From NCBI RefSeq assembly GCF_001440545.1, contig NZ_LKHP01000019.1, forward strand, positions 1 to 34,436: a stretch of DNA of 34,436 bases, read 5' to 3'. The notes below the pieces were generated by a model. The model worked only from the letters and a program-made list of their open reading frames with translations. It was not told where the DNA came from and searched no databases. A program made the translations under genes and the position numbers. Below are positions 26,299 through 34,436 of the stretch, piece after piece (position 1 is the first letter of the stretch; each line of letters starts with the position of its first letter). The stretch is from Caloramator mitchellensis. Its GTDB lineage: Bacteria > Bacillota > Clostridia > Clostridiales > Caloramatoraceae.

Positions 26299-27261
26299 TT
26301 GCAAAAAACTTCAACAAAATCATTGATTGAATCGTCACTTTTGACAGCAATAGCAGTAGTTTTAATACTTATAAGCATATATATCCCTGTTTTTTATTAC
26401 ATCGGGCTATTTATGTGGCCATTGCCCCTTGCACTTGTTCAAATAAAACATGGATACAAATACAGCATAACAAGCCTTGTGGCAACGACGATAATAATTC
26501 TATTATTTACAGACCCATACACTGCCTTTGGATTTGCAATAACAAACGGCCTATTGGGAATAGCGCTTGGATACATGATAAAGAAAAGGGCTAACGTATT
26601 TACTATGATATTTGTCATGGTAATAATAAATATAATATCCCTTACAGCATCAATAAAGCTATTTGGGCTTATTGCAGGGCAGGATTATATAAAAATGGCA
26701 TTTGAAGAACTTTACAGAAGTTTGGATACAGCAAAAAATATGTATAGCAAAATGGGAATACCAAAGGAAACGACAGAGGCAATATTTAAATCAATTCCAC
26801 CAAGGGAAACCATGATGATGTTAATACCAACGGCTCTTATTTTTCATGGCATATTATCATCGGTAATAACATATTTCTTTGCGAAAAAAATATACTCAAG
26901 GTTTGGAATCAAACTTGAGGACATTCCTAAGTTTTCGAACTGGTATATCCCAGCAAAGTTTGCTCTGACGCTGATGTTATTAATCCTATTAGGCTACTTA
27001 GCGGCCTATATGAGATTAAACAGGGGCGAAGCAATACTATTAAACGCAATGTATCTTATGATGTTTGTATTTACAATAAATGGGCTTGCAGCCTTGAGCT
27101 TTTATCTTGAAAAAAGAGGACTTGCAAAGTCTCTCAGGCTACTTATTATGTTTTTTGTATTTACTTCGTTTGGAAACTTGCTTTTTATAGTAGGAATAAT
27201 CGACTATTCATTGAATTTAAGGAAGCTTGATATATCAAGATTAAAGGATTCTCCAAAATAA
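26299..27261 (+). CDS. DUF2232 (YybS-like) integral membrane protein
   Basis: 320-residue protein with about eight membrane segments. The first begins SSLLTAIAVVLILISIYIPV, and the family landmark is FTDPYTAFGFAITNGLLGIALGY. The topology resembles the S-components of energy-coupling transporters, but no substrate is known. It usually precedes gdpP, as here. It starts with TTG behind GGAAGGGAA, three bases after the MazG-like stop, and gdpP follows after 12 bp, so the three are one transcription unit. Confidence 0.85.
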   Translation: MQKTSTKSLIESSLLTAIAVVLILISIYIPVFYYIGLFMWPLPLALVQIKHGYKYSITSLVATTIIILLFTDPYTAFGFAITNGLLGIALGYMIKKRANVFTMIFVMVIINIISLTASIKLFGLIAGQDYIKMAFEELYRSLDTAKNMYSKMGIPKETTEAIFKSIPPRETMMMLIPTALIFHGILSSVITYFFAKKIYSRFGIKLEDIPKFSNWYIPAKFALTLMLLILLGYLAAYMRLNRGEAILLNAMYLMMFVFTINGLAALSFYLEKRGLAKSLRLLIMFFVFTSFGNLLFIVGIIDYSLNLRKLDISRLKDSPK

Positions 27262-27273
27262 TGGAGGTTTATT

Positions 27274-29253
27274 ATGGATAATAAATTTAGAAATTTTATC
27301 CCGAATGTAAAAATCTATATGATTATAATAGCTATTCTGTTAATTATAATCGCCTATTTCAACATCTATATATTTTATTTTGGTTTGTCTATATATATAC
27401 TTCTTCTATTTTACAACTTCAAGAGTGTAAAGTTGAAGAAGGATGAGTTTTTTAAGCTAATAGAAGATATATCCAGCAATATAGATGTTGCAGGCAGAAA
27501 TACTCTGTCAAAGATACCAATACCCCTTGTTATTGCAGATAACGACGGAAAGATGATTTGGGCAAACAACCCCTTTATTGAAAATGTTTTTAAAAATCCA
27601 CATGGAAAAAAGATAGATACTTTAATTGGGGAAATTAATCTAACAAAAATATCCGAAAAAAATATCAACGAGTTATCAAAAGTAAAGATTGAGGATGAGT
27701 ATTACGATGTAATGATTAATATAGTTAAATCAAAATCCTCGAGCAGAAAAAATATTTATATATTTTACTTTATAAACAAAACCGACTACTATAATCTTCT
27801 TGAAAACCACAATGAAAGAAAGATGGTAGTTGCACTTATTGAAGTAGACAACCACGATGAAGTTCTAAAGAGCATGGAGGAGATAAACAGACCCCTTTTA
27901 ATTGCTGAAATAGATAAGAAAATAAATACATTTACAAGCAGCCTTAATGCCCTTGTAAGAAAATACGATGTAAACAAATATGTAGTTGTATTTGAAGAAC
28001 AATTCGTTTCAAAACTAATTGACAGCAAATTTGCTATTCTTGATGAGGTAAGAGAAATTTCGTTTGGAAACAAAATACCTGTAACTCTAAGCATTGGTGT
28101 TGGAATTAATGGTGACAATCCATATAAAACTCACCAGTATGCAATAGCTGCTAAGGACTTGGCACTTGGAAGAGGTGGGGACCAGGCAGTCGTAAAGGAT
28201 GGCGATAGGCTCTTATTTTTCGGTGGTAGGAGCAAGGAAGTGGAAAAAAGAACAAGAGTTAAGGCAAGGGTTATTGCCCATGCTATATCCGAGCTTATAA
28301 ACCAGTCAACTGAAGTTATAATAATGGGACATGAATCACCAGACCTTGATTCAATGGGGGCAGCGCTTGGAATGTATAGAGGCTGCAAACTAAAGGGAAA
28401 GAATACCTATATAATGCTTAATAAGGTAAATAAATCCATTGAAAAAATAATGGAAAAAGTTAATAATAGAGGATATGAGGGTGTATTCATAACAAATGAA
28501 ACAGCTAATTTAATAGTAAAAGAAACTACCCTAATAATAGTAGTTGATGTTCACAGAAAAAGTTTTGTTGAATATCCCGAACTTTTAGATAAAGTAAGAA
28601 ATATAGTAGTCATAGACCACCACAGAAAGAGCGTTGATTTTATTGATAATGCAACCATTTCATATATTGAGCCATATGCCTCATCAACTGCTGAACTGGT
28701 AACTGAGCTAATTCAATATATGGTAGAAAAGGTAGAATTAAAGGATGTTGAGGCTCAGGCTTTAATGGTTGGAATATATGTAGATACTAAAAATTTCACC
28801 CACAAAACAGGAACAAGAACATTTGAAGCAGCAGGTTTTCTAAAGAAGATGGGAGCCGACCTTATAGAGGTTAAAAAACTTTTTGCTGATGATTTTAAAA
28901 CATTTATACAAAGAGTAGAACTTATAAAAAGTGCAGAAATAAAAAATGGAATAGCCATTGCACTTCATAGGGGACATGTAGACAATTTTATTATAGTTCC
29001 TCAGGCAGCCGATGACCTTTTAAAAATCGATGGTATTGAGGCGTCCTTCGTGCTTGCAAATGTAGATAACGAAGTTATGATAAGCGGAAGGTCGCTTGGA
29101 GATATAAATGTCCAGCTAATACTTGAGAGCATTGGCGGCGGAGGGCATATGACAATTGCAGGTGCAAGATTATCAAATATTTCTATAGACGATGCTAAAA
29201 AGCTATTAGAACAAGCTATAAATAAATATCTAAAGGAGAGTGACAAAAGATGA
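27274..29253 (+). CDS. gdpP: cyclic-di-AMP phosphodiesterase GdpP
   Basis: Membrane-bound enzyme that hydrolyses c-di-AMP and so controls potassium, osmolyte and wall homeostasis. The 659-residue product has two N-terminal membrane helices (about 14-46), a PAS-like domain (about 75-170), a degenerate GGDEF domain (about 175-320, no GGDEF motif), and a DHH/DHHA1 domain with [11 protein letters not shown] (352-362), VVDVH (423-427), VIDHH (446-450) and [12 protein letters not shown] (621-632). All DHH metal ligands appear intact. Its stop overlaps the rplI ATG (ATGA), which couples the two genes. Confidence 0.97.
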   Translation: MDNKFRNFIPNVKIYMIIIAILLIIIAYFNIYIFYFGLSIYILLLFYNFKSVKLKKDEFFKLIEDISSNIDVAGRNTLSKIPIPLVIADNDGKMIWANNPFIENVFKNPHGKKIDTLIGEINLTKISEKNINELSKVKIEDEYYDVMINIVKSKSSSRKNIYIFYFINKTDYYNLLENHNERKMVVALIEVDNHDEVLKSMEEINRPLLIAEIDKKINTFTSSLNALVRKYDVNKYVVVFEEQFVSKLIDSKFAILDEVREISFGNKIPVTLSIGVGINGDNPYKTHQYAIAAKDLALGRGGDQAVVKDGDRLLFFGGRSKEVEKRTRVKARVIAHAISELINQSTEVIIMGHESPDLDSMGAALGMYRGCKLKGKNTYIMLNKVNKSIEKIMEKVNNRGYEGVFITNETANLIVKETTLIIVVDVHRKSFVEYPELLDKVRNIVVIDHHRKSVDFIDNATISYIEPYASSTAELVTELIQYMVEKVELKDVEAQALMVGIYVDTKNFTHKTGTRTFEAAGFLKKMGADLIEVKKLFADDFKTFIQRVELIKSAEIKNGIAIALHRGHVDNFIIVPQAADDLLKIDGIEASFVLANVDNEVMISGRSLGDINVQLILESIGGGGHMTIAGARLSNISIDDAKKLLEQAINKYLKESDKR

Positions 29254-29696
29254 AGGTAATACTTAATGCAGATGTTAAAGGTGTTGGAAAAAAGGGAGAT
29301 GTTGTTAACGTATCCGATGGATACGCAAGAAATTTTTTATTTCCAAGAAACCTTGCAATAGAAGCAACTGAAGGAAGTTTAAGACAGGTTCAAGCTCAAA
29401 AGGCAATGGAAGAGCAAAAAAAGAAGGAAGAACTTCAAAAGGCTAAGGAACTTGCAAAGAAAATATCTGAACTTACAGTTGAGTTAACTGTTAAGGCTGG
29501 AGAAAATGGAAAATTGTTTGGTTCAATAACTTCTAAGGATATAGCAGAACAACTTAAAAAGCAGCATGGAATTGAAATAGACAAGAAAAAGATTGAACTT
29601 GACGATGCGATTAAAATGGCTGGGGTATATAATGTTGAAATTAAAGTTTACCCAGAGGTTTCGGCAAAGCTCAAGGTAAACATTAAAGCGCAGTAA
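29250..29696 (+). CDS. rplI: 50S ribosomal protein L9
   Basis: 148-residue protein of the usual length. The N-terminal RNA-binding domain has the L9 signature ([20 protein letters not shown], about 13-32), followed by the long connecting helix (about 45-75, K, E and Q rich) and the C-terminal domain. L9 reaches out from the base of the L1 stalk and limits frameshifting. Its ribosome binding site AAAGGAGAG lies within the end of gdpP, and the ATG overlaps the gdpP stop. Confidence 0.99.
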   Translation: MKVILNADVKGVGKKGDVVNVSDGYARNFLFPRNLAIEATEGSLRQVQAQKAMEEQKKKEELQKAKELAKKISELTVELTVKAGENGKLFGSITSKDIAEQLKKQHGIEIDKKKIELDDAIKMAGVYNVEIKVYPEVSAKLKVNIKAQ

Positions 29697-29710
29697 GAAA
29701 GGAAGATTAC

Positions 29711-31579
29711 ATGAAATCAAACACAGCAAAGAAAAATAGAAAGATACAAGAACTAATCAAGATGCAATACGAAGAACTGGAAGTAAAAGTTAATTCATAT
29801 TTAGAGATGCTATACAATCTTTATGGTGATGAATATTTAAACAATGCATTTGAGAGCGAAGAAGTTCTTGAATATATTTTGAGCGACGATATGAACGAAA
29901 AGATATATGCTCTTCAAAAGATGCTGTTAAAAAAGGATGATTTTATAGATGACCCGTTTGAAGTAATGGACGAAATTGAGCAAAAAATAGCCTATTTAAC
30001 TGCAAAGAGAAAAGTTGAAGTAGAAATAGAAAAGAAAGTTGAAGAGTTATTAGAAAACCATAATGAAAAATTTATTGATGATTTAAAACTTAGCATCATG
30101 AAAAAAAGAAAGGGTCCAGAAAACAGCAAGACTCTTAAAAAGCTTGCTGAACTTCAAAAGCTCGAAACCGTAAAGCTTTCAAAATCAATTATGGAAGTTC
30201 TGCGCCCAAGTTCAGTCGATGAAATTGTTGGACAAGATAGGGCGATTACTGCAATTCTTTCAAAACTTGCTTCACCCTATCCCCAGCATATTATATTATA
30301 CGGCCCTCCAGGCGTTGGAAAGACAACAACTGCAAGGCTTGCTTTTCAAATTGCCAGGATGCTAAGGTCTACTCCATTTAGCGATGAGGCACCTTTTGTT
30401 GAGGTGGATGGGACAACCCTTAGATGGGACCCTAGAGATATAACTAACCCTCTTTTGGGTTCGGTTCACGACCCTATTTATCAGGGAAGTAAAAGGGACT
30501 TTGCTGAAACAGGAACGCCGGAGCCAAAACTTGGGCTTGTTACTAAGGCTCACGGTGGAATATTGTTCATAGATGAAATAGGCGAAATGGACTATTTCCT
30601 TCAGAATAAATTGTTAAAGGTTTTAGAGGATAAGAAGGTTGAATTTTCATCTTCTTATTATGACCCTGATGATGAGAATGTGCCTGAATATATAAAGATG
30701 TTGTTCAACGACGGGGCGCCTGCTGATTTTGTTCTTATCGGTGCAACAACAAGAAGCCCTGAAGAAATAAACCCTGCATTAAGGTCAAGATGTGCAGAGG
30801 TATATTTTGAGCCCCTTTCTAAAAAAAATATTCAACAGATTGTTTTAAACGCAGCGAAAAAGTTAAAAATTAAGATAGATGATGATGTCCCAGAAATAAT
30901 AAGCCAGTATACAATAGAAGGTAGAAAGGCTATTAATATACTTGCCGATGCCTATGGATATGTTTTATACAATAAAAATATAAAGCATATTCGAATAAAA
31001 AAGCAGGATGTTTTAGATATAATATCCCTTTCAAAGCTGACTCCATATTATAAAGAATATGCTTCTGATAGAATGGAGGTAGGAAAGGTATTTGGGCTTG
31101 CTGTTTCAGGATTTATAGGAAGCATTCTCGAGATTGAAGCTGCAGCATTTCCAAAGGAAAATGGAAGTGTTAGATTTAATGAAACTGCTGGAAGTATGGC
31201 AAAGGATTCGGTTTTCAATGCAGCCTCGGTTATAAGAAGATTGACTGGCGAGGATATTTCAAATTATGATATCCATGTAAACATCATAGGCGGAGGAAAT
31301 GTCGATGGGCCTTCTGCCGGTGCAGCTATAACAGTTGCAATTTTGAGCGCCATTACTGAAAAGAAGGTAAGGCAGAATGTTGCAATAACTGGTGAAATAT
31401 CTATTCTTGGAGAGATAAAGCCAGTTGGAGGCGTAAACGAGAAAATTCACGGCGCAATTCAGGCTGGTATGAAAAAGGTTATAGTTCCAAAGGAAAACAT
31501 GGATGAAATAAACAAGGATTTAGAAATTGAAATAATTCCTGTTACAAATATAGAAGAAGTTTTGAGCGTTGTTTTTTAG
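29711..31579 (+). CDS. lonC: Lon-family ATP-dependent protease, LonC type
   Basis: 622-residue protease without the long Lon N-domain. A helical region (1-160) is followed by the AAA+ domain with Walker A GPPGVGKT (198-205) and Walker B ILFIDE (284-289), interrupted by an insertion (about 215-280), and then the peptidase domain with catalytic S535 in DGPSAG and K578 in GGVNEK. The 43-residue Ser-Lys spacing is that of Lon. The gene lies between rplI and dnaB as in other Clostridia, where this type is annotated as a sporulation-linked Lon. Its substrates are unknown. The ribosome binding site is AAAGGAAG. Confidence 0.92.
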   Translation: MKSNTAKKNRKIQELIKMQYEELEVKVNSYLEMLYNLYGDEYLNNAFESEEVLEYILSDDMNEKIYALQKMLLKKDDFIDDPFEVMDEIEQKIAYLTAKRKVEVEIEKKVEELLENHNEKFIDDLKLSIMKKRKGPENSKTLKKLAELQKLETVKLSKSIMEVLRPSSVDEIVGQDRAITAILSKLASPYPQHIILYGPPGVGKTTTARLAFQIARMLRSTPFSDEAPFVEVDGTTLRWDPRDITNPLLGSVHDPIYQGSKRDFAETGTPEPKLGLVTKAHGGILFIDEIGEMDYFLQNKLLKVLEDKKVEFSSSYYDPDDENVPEYIKMLFNDGAPADFVLIGATTRSPEEINPALRSRCAEVYFEPLSKKNIQQIVLNAAKKLKIKIDDDVPEIISQYTIEGRKAINILADAYGYVLYNKNIKHIRIKKQDVLDIISLSKLTPYYKEYASDRMEVGKVFGLAVSGFIGSILEIEAAAFPKENGSVRFNETAGSMAKDSVFNAASVIRRLTGEDISNYDIHVNIIGGGNVDGPSAGAAITVAILSAITEKKVRQNVAITGEISILGEIKPVGGVNEKIHGAIQAGMKKVIVPKENMDEINKDLEIEIIPVTNIEEVLSVVF

Positions 31580-31590
31580 GAGGCGGTTAA

Positions 31591-32925
31591 ATGGACAGGA
31601 TAAAAGTCCCTCCACATAATATAGAAGCAGAGCAGTCTGTCCTTGGCTCTATGCTTCTTGATAAAAACGCAATTGCAGATGTGACTGAAATACTAAACAG
31701 TGGTGAGGAATTTTATAAAGAATCCCATAGGATATTATTCCAAGCCATTCTTGAGATATATAACAAGGACGAGCCAGTAGATATGATCACTCTTGTGGAC
31801 CTTTTGAGAAGCCGAAACCTCTTGGAAGCAGTAGGAGGGCTTAGCTATATTTCAGCTATTGTAACTTCTGTTCCTACTACTACTAATGCAAAATATTATG
31901 CAAAGATTGTAAAGGAAAAGGCTCTTTTAAGAAGGTTGATTCTTGCTTCAAACGAGGTAATGGAAAAATGTTATCAGGAACCTGATGATGTTGAAGAGGT
32001 ATTGGGTTTTGCTGAAAAGTCAATATTTGATATATCTCAAAACAAATCCCATACAGACTTTGAGGCTATTTCCAGCATAATTCTAAAGAGTTTTGACAGC
32101 ATAGAACATCTTTCAAAGACAAAGGGAGAGATAACTGGTATCCCTTCTGGATTTGTGGACCTTGACAGAAAGACATCAGGATTTCAAAAGGGAGATTTTG
32201 TTCTTGTTGCAGCAAGACCTTCTATGGGTAAAACTGCTTTTGTATTAAACATTGCGCTTCATGCTGCACTAAGGGCTAAGAAAAGCGTTGCTGTATTTTC
32301 GCTTGAAATGTCAAAGGAGCAGCTTGCATATAGAATGCTCTGTGCTGAAGCTAATATAGACATGCTGAAGTTAAGAACAGGAGATCTTGACGATGAGGAT
32401 TGGTTCAGGCTTGCAAGGGCTGCAGGGCCAATGTCTGAATCCAAGATTTTTATAGATGACACACCTGGTATTTCAGTAAATGAGATGCGTTCAAAGTGTA
32501 GAAGGCTTAAAATTGAAAAGGGATTAGATATAATAATCGTTGACTATTTGCAGCTTATGTCAGGCAGCAGAAGAACAGAAAATAGACAGCAGGAAGTTTC
32601 TGAAATATCGAGAGCCCTAAAGGCGCTTGCAAAGGAAATGGAAGCTCCGGTTATTGCTCTGTCGCAGCTTAGCCGTGCGCCTGAGGCGAGATCCGACCAC
32701 AGGCCAATGCTCTCCGACCTAAGAGAATCCGGATCCATTGAGCAGGACGCCGATGTGGTTATGTTCCTTTACAGGGACGAATACTATAACAAGGATTCGG
32801 AAAAGAAAAATATTGCAGAAGTAATTATAGCAAAGCAAAGAAATGGTCCAACAGGAACTGTTGAACTCATATGGCTTGGTCAATACACCCGCTTTGCAAA
32901 TCTGGATAGGTATCATAATGCTTAA
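31591..32925 (+). CDS. dnaB: replicative DNA helicase DnaB
   Basis: Hexameric 5'-3' helicase that unwinds the fork (called DnaC in Bacillus). The 444-residue product has the N-terminal primase-binding domain (1-150, with VPPHNIEAEQSVLGSML), the RecA-like domain with ARPSMGKT (208-215), SLEMS (237-241), Walker B VDYLQL (317-322), and the arginine-finger region DLRESGSIEQDAD (376-388). No intein interrupts the motifs. AGGAGG precedes the ATG, 11 bp after lonC. A bidirectional terminator follows. Confidence 0.99.
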   Translation: MDRIKVPPHNIEAEQSVLGSMLLDKNAIADVTEILNSGEEFYKESHRILFQAILEIYNKDEPVDMITLVDLLRSRNLLEAVGGLSYISAIVTSVPTTTNAKYYAKIVKEKALLRRLILASNEVMEKCYQEPDDVEEVLGFAEKSIFDISQNKSHTDFEAISSIILKSFDSIEHLSKTKGEITGIPSGFVDLDRKTSGFQKGDFVLVAARPSMGKTAFVLNIALHAALRAKKSVAVFSLEMSKEQLAYRMLCAEANIDMLKLRTGDLDDEDWFRLARAAGPMSESKIFIDDTPGISVNEMRSKCRRLKIEKGLDIIIVDYLQLMSGSRRTENRQQEVSEISRALKALAKEMEAPVIALSQLSRAPEARSDHRPMLSDLRESGSIEQDADVVMFLYRDEYYNKDSEKKNIAEVIIAKQRNGPTGTVELIWLGQYTRFANLDRYHNA

Positions 32926-32951
32926 AAAAGAGGTTCGAATGAACCTCTTTT
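32924..32951. terminator. bidirectional terminator between dnaB and the transglutaminase gene
   Basis: AAAAGAGGTTC (32926-32936) pairs perfectly with GAACCTCTTTT (32941-32951) around GAAT. It has T-runs on both strands and serves two convergent genes. The stop codon of the transglutaminase-like gene touches the stem. Confidence 0.93.
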
Positions 32952-34287
32952 AATTTGAAGCGGGGTATTTTGTTGTATCCCAGGTGTGGTCGGCTGAAAT
33001 TTTTGAGTCAGTTATCAGGAAGTAATCATATTTCAGTGTTTGGATACTTCCACCATTTACAATCGGGTCATCGAAGGTTGCATCGACATGATAATACTTA
33101 CCGTCAACCTTTACAAGGTTCCAAGCGTGAGGTTGCCCCTTACCATAACCCGTTATAATAATATTTTCAATTCCAGCTTCCTTTAATAAAAGATACATAG
33201 CATGTGCATAGCCCTGGCAAACTCCAACCCTTTTAATCAATACACCATAGGCAGTGTAAGATTCATGCGGGATTGTGTCATTTAAGAAGTTTTGATAATC
33301 ATATTTTGTATTGTTTACAATGTAATCGTGAATGGCCTTTACCTTATCACGCTCTGACATATTGTTGTTTATTATTTGAGTTACAATTCTATTAACCTCA
33401 TCTAAAACTTGGCTTTTCATTTCTTTTATTTTGTTGATCTCATCACTATAGTTAAATACTACTTCAATTGTTCTGCTGACAGGAACTCCACCTACAGTTT
33501 GCGTTGTTTGATAAATATTAAATCCTTTTATATAGTATGAGTTTGGATTTTCATCGTAAATACCGTCAAGTTTTTTGGATATTTCCTCCATATCCATCTG
33601 ATTTGGACTGTTAAATTCAAATACAACTTTTTCTTCGGTGTTATCGATTGCCCTATTTATCTTTTCTTTTATTTCATCAACCGTTAAATCTACATTTGTA
33701 TTTGCTAAAGCATCTTCTTTAACCTCGTGGGGCTCAACATAACTTATATTTACATCTACAATTGCCTTTTTGCTGTTGGGCATTCTATATATATTCGAGG
33801 ACAAATTAGCATTTTCAGTCTTGGTTTTATCAAGGCCATTTAAGTTATAAATACTGCTGTAATTATTTATAATTATTTTTACATTAGACCTTTTAGAACT
33901 TATAGCATTATAAATTGCATTTTGAAACTCAGAAAGATTATTTACAATTACATCACCGTTTCTGTAATTAAAACTTATACTAAACTTTGTATAGTTTCCT
34001 GATTTAGATGACTTTAAACTTATTGATGAAATTATGAACCTTAGATTTTTATTATTTCCCTCAGCCTTTAAAATAGTATTCGCTAAAGGATATTTACTGC
34101 TGCTATATTTGTAAATATAAAGAGTAATTGCTGGTTTTTTATTAGAAATCGCATTATAAAGTGAATTGTAAAATGAATTATAGTTTTTTACATAATAATT
34201 TGGAGTGCTTGCCATCGCTGTGGAATTTAAAAGAAAGATTAGGATAAATAAAACAGCATAGATTTTTGTGAAACGTTTTATAACCAT
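32950..34287 (-). CDS. secreted transglutaminase-like (cysteine protease fold) protein with N-terminal repeats
   Basis: 445-residue protein with a signal peptide (positive KRFTK, hydrophobic core, AMA cleavage at about residue 26). Two related modules follow: FYNSLYNAISNKKPAITLYIY (about 39-59) and FQNAIYNAISSKRSNVKIIIN (121-141), each ending in NYSS or YSSS. A third, weaker one is at EIKEKINRAIDNTEEKVVFEF. The C-terminal domain has a complete Cys-His-Asp triad: C357 in GVCQGYAHA, H387 in HAWNLV, D402 in HVDATFDDP (numbered from ATG 34287). GTG 34290 would add one residue. The GGGGGTG ribosome binding site is unusually close to either start. Substrate unknown; a cell-envelope role is likely. 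Confidence 0.85.
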   Translation of the reverse strand: MVIKRFTKIYAVLFILIFLLNSTAMASTPNYYVKNYNSFYNSLYNAISNKKPAITLYIYKYSSSKYPLANTILKAEGNNKNLRFIISSISLKSSKSGNYTKFSISFNYRNGDVIVNNLSEFQNAIYNAISSKRSNVKIIINNYSSIYNLNGLDKTKTENANLSSNIYRMPNSKKAIVDVNISYVEPHEVKEDALANTNVDLTVDEIKEKINRAIDNTEEKVVFEFNSPNQMDMEEISKKLDGIYDENPNSYYIKGFNIYQTTQTVGGVPVSRTIEVVFNYSDEINKIKEMKSQVLDEVNRIVTQIINNNMSERDKVKAIHDYIVNNTKYDYQNFLNDTIPHESYTAYGVLIKRVGVCQGYAHAMYLLLKEAGIENIIITGYGKGQPHAWNLVKVDGKYYHVDATFDDPIVNGGSIQTLKYDYFLITDSKISADHTWDTTKYPASN

Positions 34288-34305
34288 CACCCCCTGTTAG
34301 AAATA

Positions 34306-34333
34306 ATTTTAGCACTAAGAAATGAAAAATCAA
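34306..34333 (-). promoter_or_regulatory. candidate promoter of the transglutaminase gene
   Basis: On the minus strand TTGATT (34333..34328), a 16-nt spacer and TAAAAT (34311..34306) lie about 20 nt upstream of the start codon. The boxes are 4/6 and 5/6. The implied leader is short. Confidence 0.45.
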
Positions 34334-34366
34334 TGGAAATTACAGGCTGGTGAAATGTAGTAACTC

Positions 34367-34394
34367 TTGACAATTTTACATAAATTGTTAATAT
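34367..34394 (+). promoter_or_regulatory. tRNA promoter
   Basis: TTGACA (34367-34372), a 16-nt spacer and TAATAT (34389-34394) precede the tRNA by 10 nt. The -10 TAATAT is the same hexamer as in both rRNA promoters at the start of the window. Confidence 0.75.
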
Positions 34395-34404
34395 AAAATT
34401 AGAT

Positions 34405-34436
34405 GCTTCATTAGCTCAGCGGTAGAGCAGCTGATT
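34405..34436 (+). tRNA. tRNA gene, 5' part only (anticodon outside the window)
   Basis: GCTTCAT (acceptor strand), TA, then GCTC-AGCGGTA-GAGC (D arm), A, and GCTGA-TT (start of the anticodon arm) fit a tRNA exactly. The window ends at position 33 or so, just before the anticodon. A GCTGATT anticodon-stem start is seen in some threonine tRNAs, but the identity cannot be decided here. Confidence 0.9.

Noticed and set aside
34405-34436. Naming the terminal tRNA as threonine.
   Set aside because: The anticodon is outside the window. The anticodon-stem similarity is suggestive only.

Overview
The window is the chromosomal replication-origin neighbourhood of an AT-rich, endospore-forming, Gram-positive bacterium of the class Clostridia. 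This rests on the gene order (gyrA-gyrB-remB-recF-yaaA-dnaN-dnaA | oriC | rpmH-rnpA-yidD-yidC-jag-mnmE-mnmG-rsmG-noc-parA-parB), the spore-associated genes (yyaC, a YtvI-like membrane protein, a LonC-type protease), a zinc-type S18, and strong AGGAGG-type ribosome binding sites. A Caloramator-like member of the Clostridiaceae would fit, but the genus is a guess because only about 95 nt of 16S rRNA is present.

Layout. Positions 1-96 are the 5' end of a 16S rRNA gene on the minus strand, with two tandem promoters. Positions 97-969 hold no intact gene: after the rRNA promoters come a decayed IS200/IS605-type TnpA pseudogene, a strong hairpin and a 56-bp repeat touching the end of gyrA. Positions 970-9660 (minus) are the replication-initiation cluster. 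The bipartite oriC lies on both sides of dnaA: DnaA boxes in 9661-10065, and DnaA boxes plus a DnaA-trio unwinding element in 8076-8295. From 10165 to 17222 (plus) run ribosomal protein L34, RNase P protein, membrane insertion, tRNA modification, rRNA methylation and nucleoid occlusion genes. The noc terminator is followed directly by what looks like the 5' remnant of a group IIC intron. parA-parB follow, with a perfect parS one base after the parB stop codon.

Positions 19542-24832 are a mixed block: a DUF4446 protein; a minus-strand set (YtvI-like protein, yyaC, UPF0180) separated by terminators whose 3' arms are also the ribosome binding sites of the next gene; then CvpA, the selenium-linked YedF/DUF3343 pair, MscS and DUF951. 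Positions 24855-32925 contain the rpsF-ssb-rpsR operon behind an S6:S18-type leader, then MazG-like, DUF2232, gdpP, rplI, lonC and dnaB. The window closes with a secreted transglutaminase-like protein (minus) and the first 32 nt of a tRNA gene.

How it works together. Most genes run away from oriC, so transcription is co-directional with replication; the exceptions are the UPF0016 gene, the yyaC block and the transglutaminase gene. DnaA loads at oriC, DnaB, DnaN, SSB and gyrase serve the forks, ParA/ParB/parS segregate the origin, and Noc couples nucleoid position to division. No wholly new multi-gene system is evident. The parts most worth checking are the inverted 56-bp repeat bracketing the origin region at the 3' ends of gyrA and noc, the IIC-intron and IS200 relics, the terminator/ribosome-binding-site hairpins, and the DnaA-trio element.
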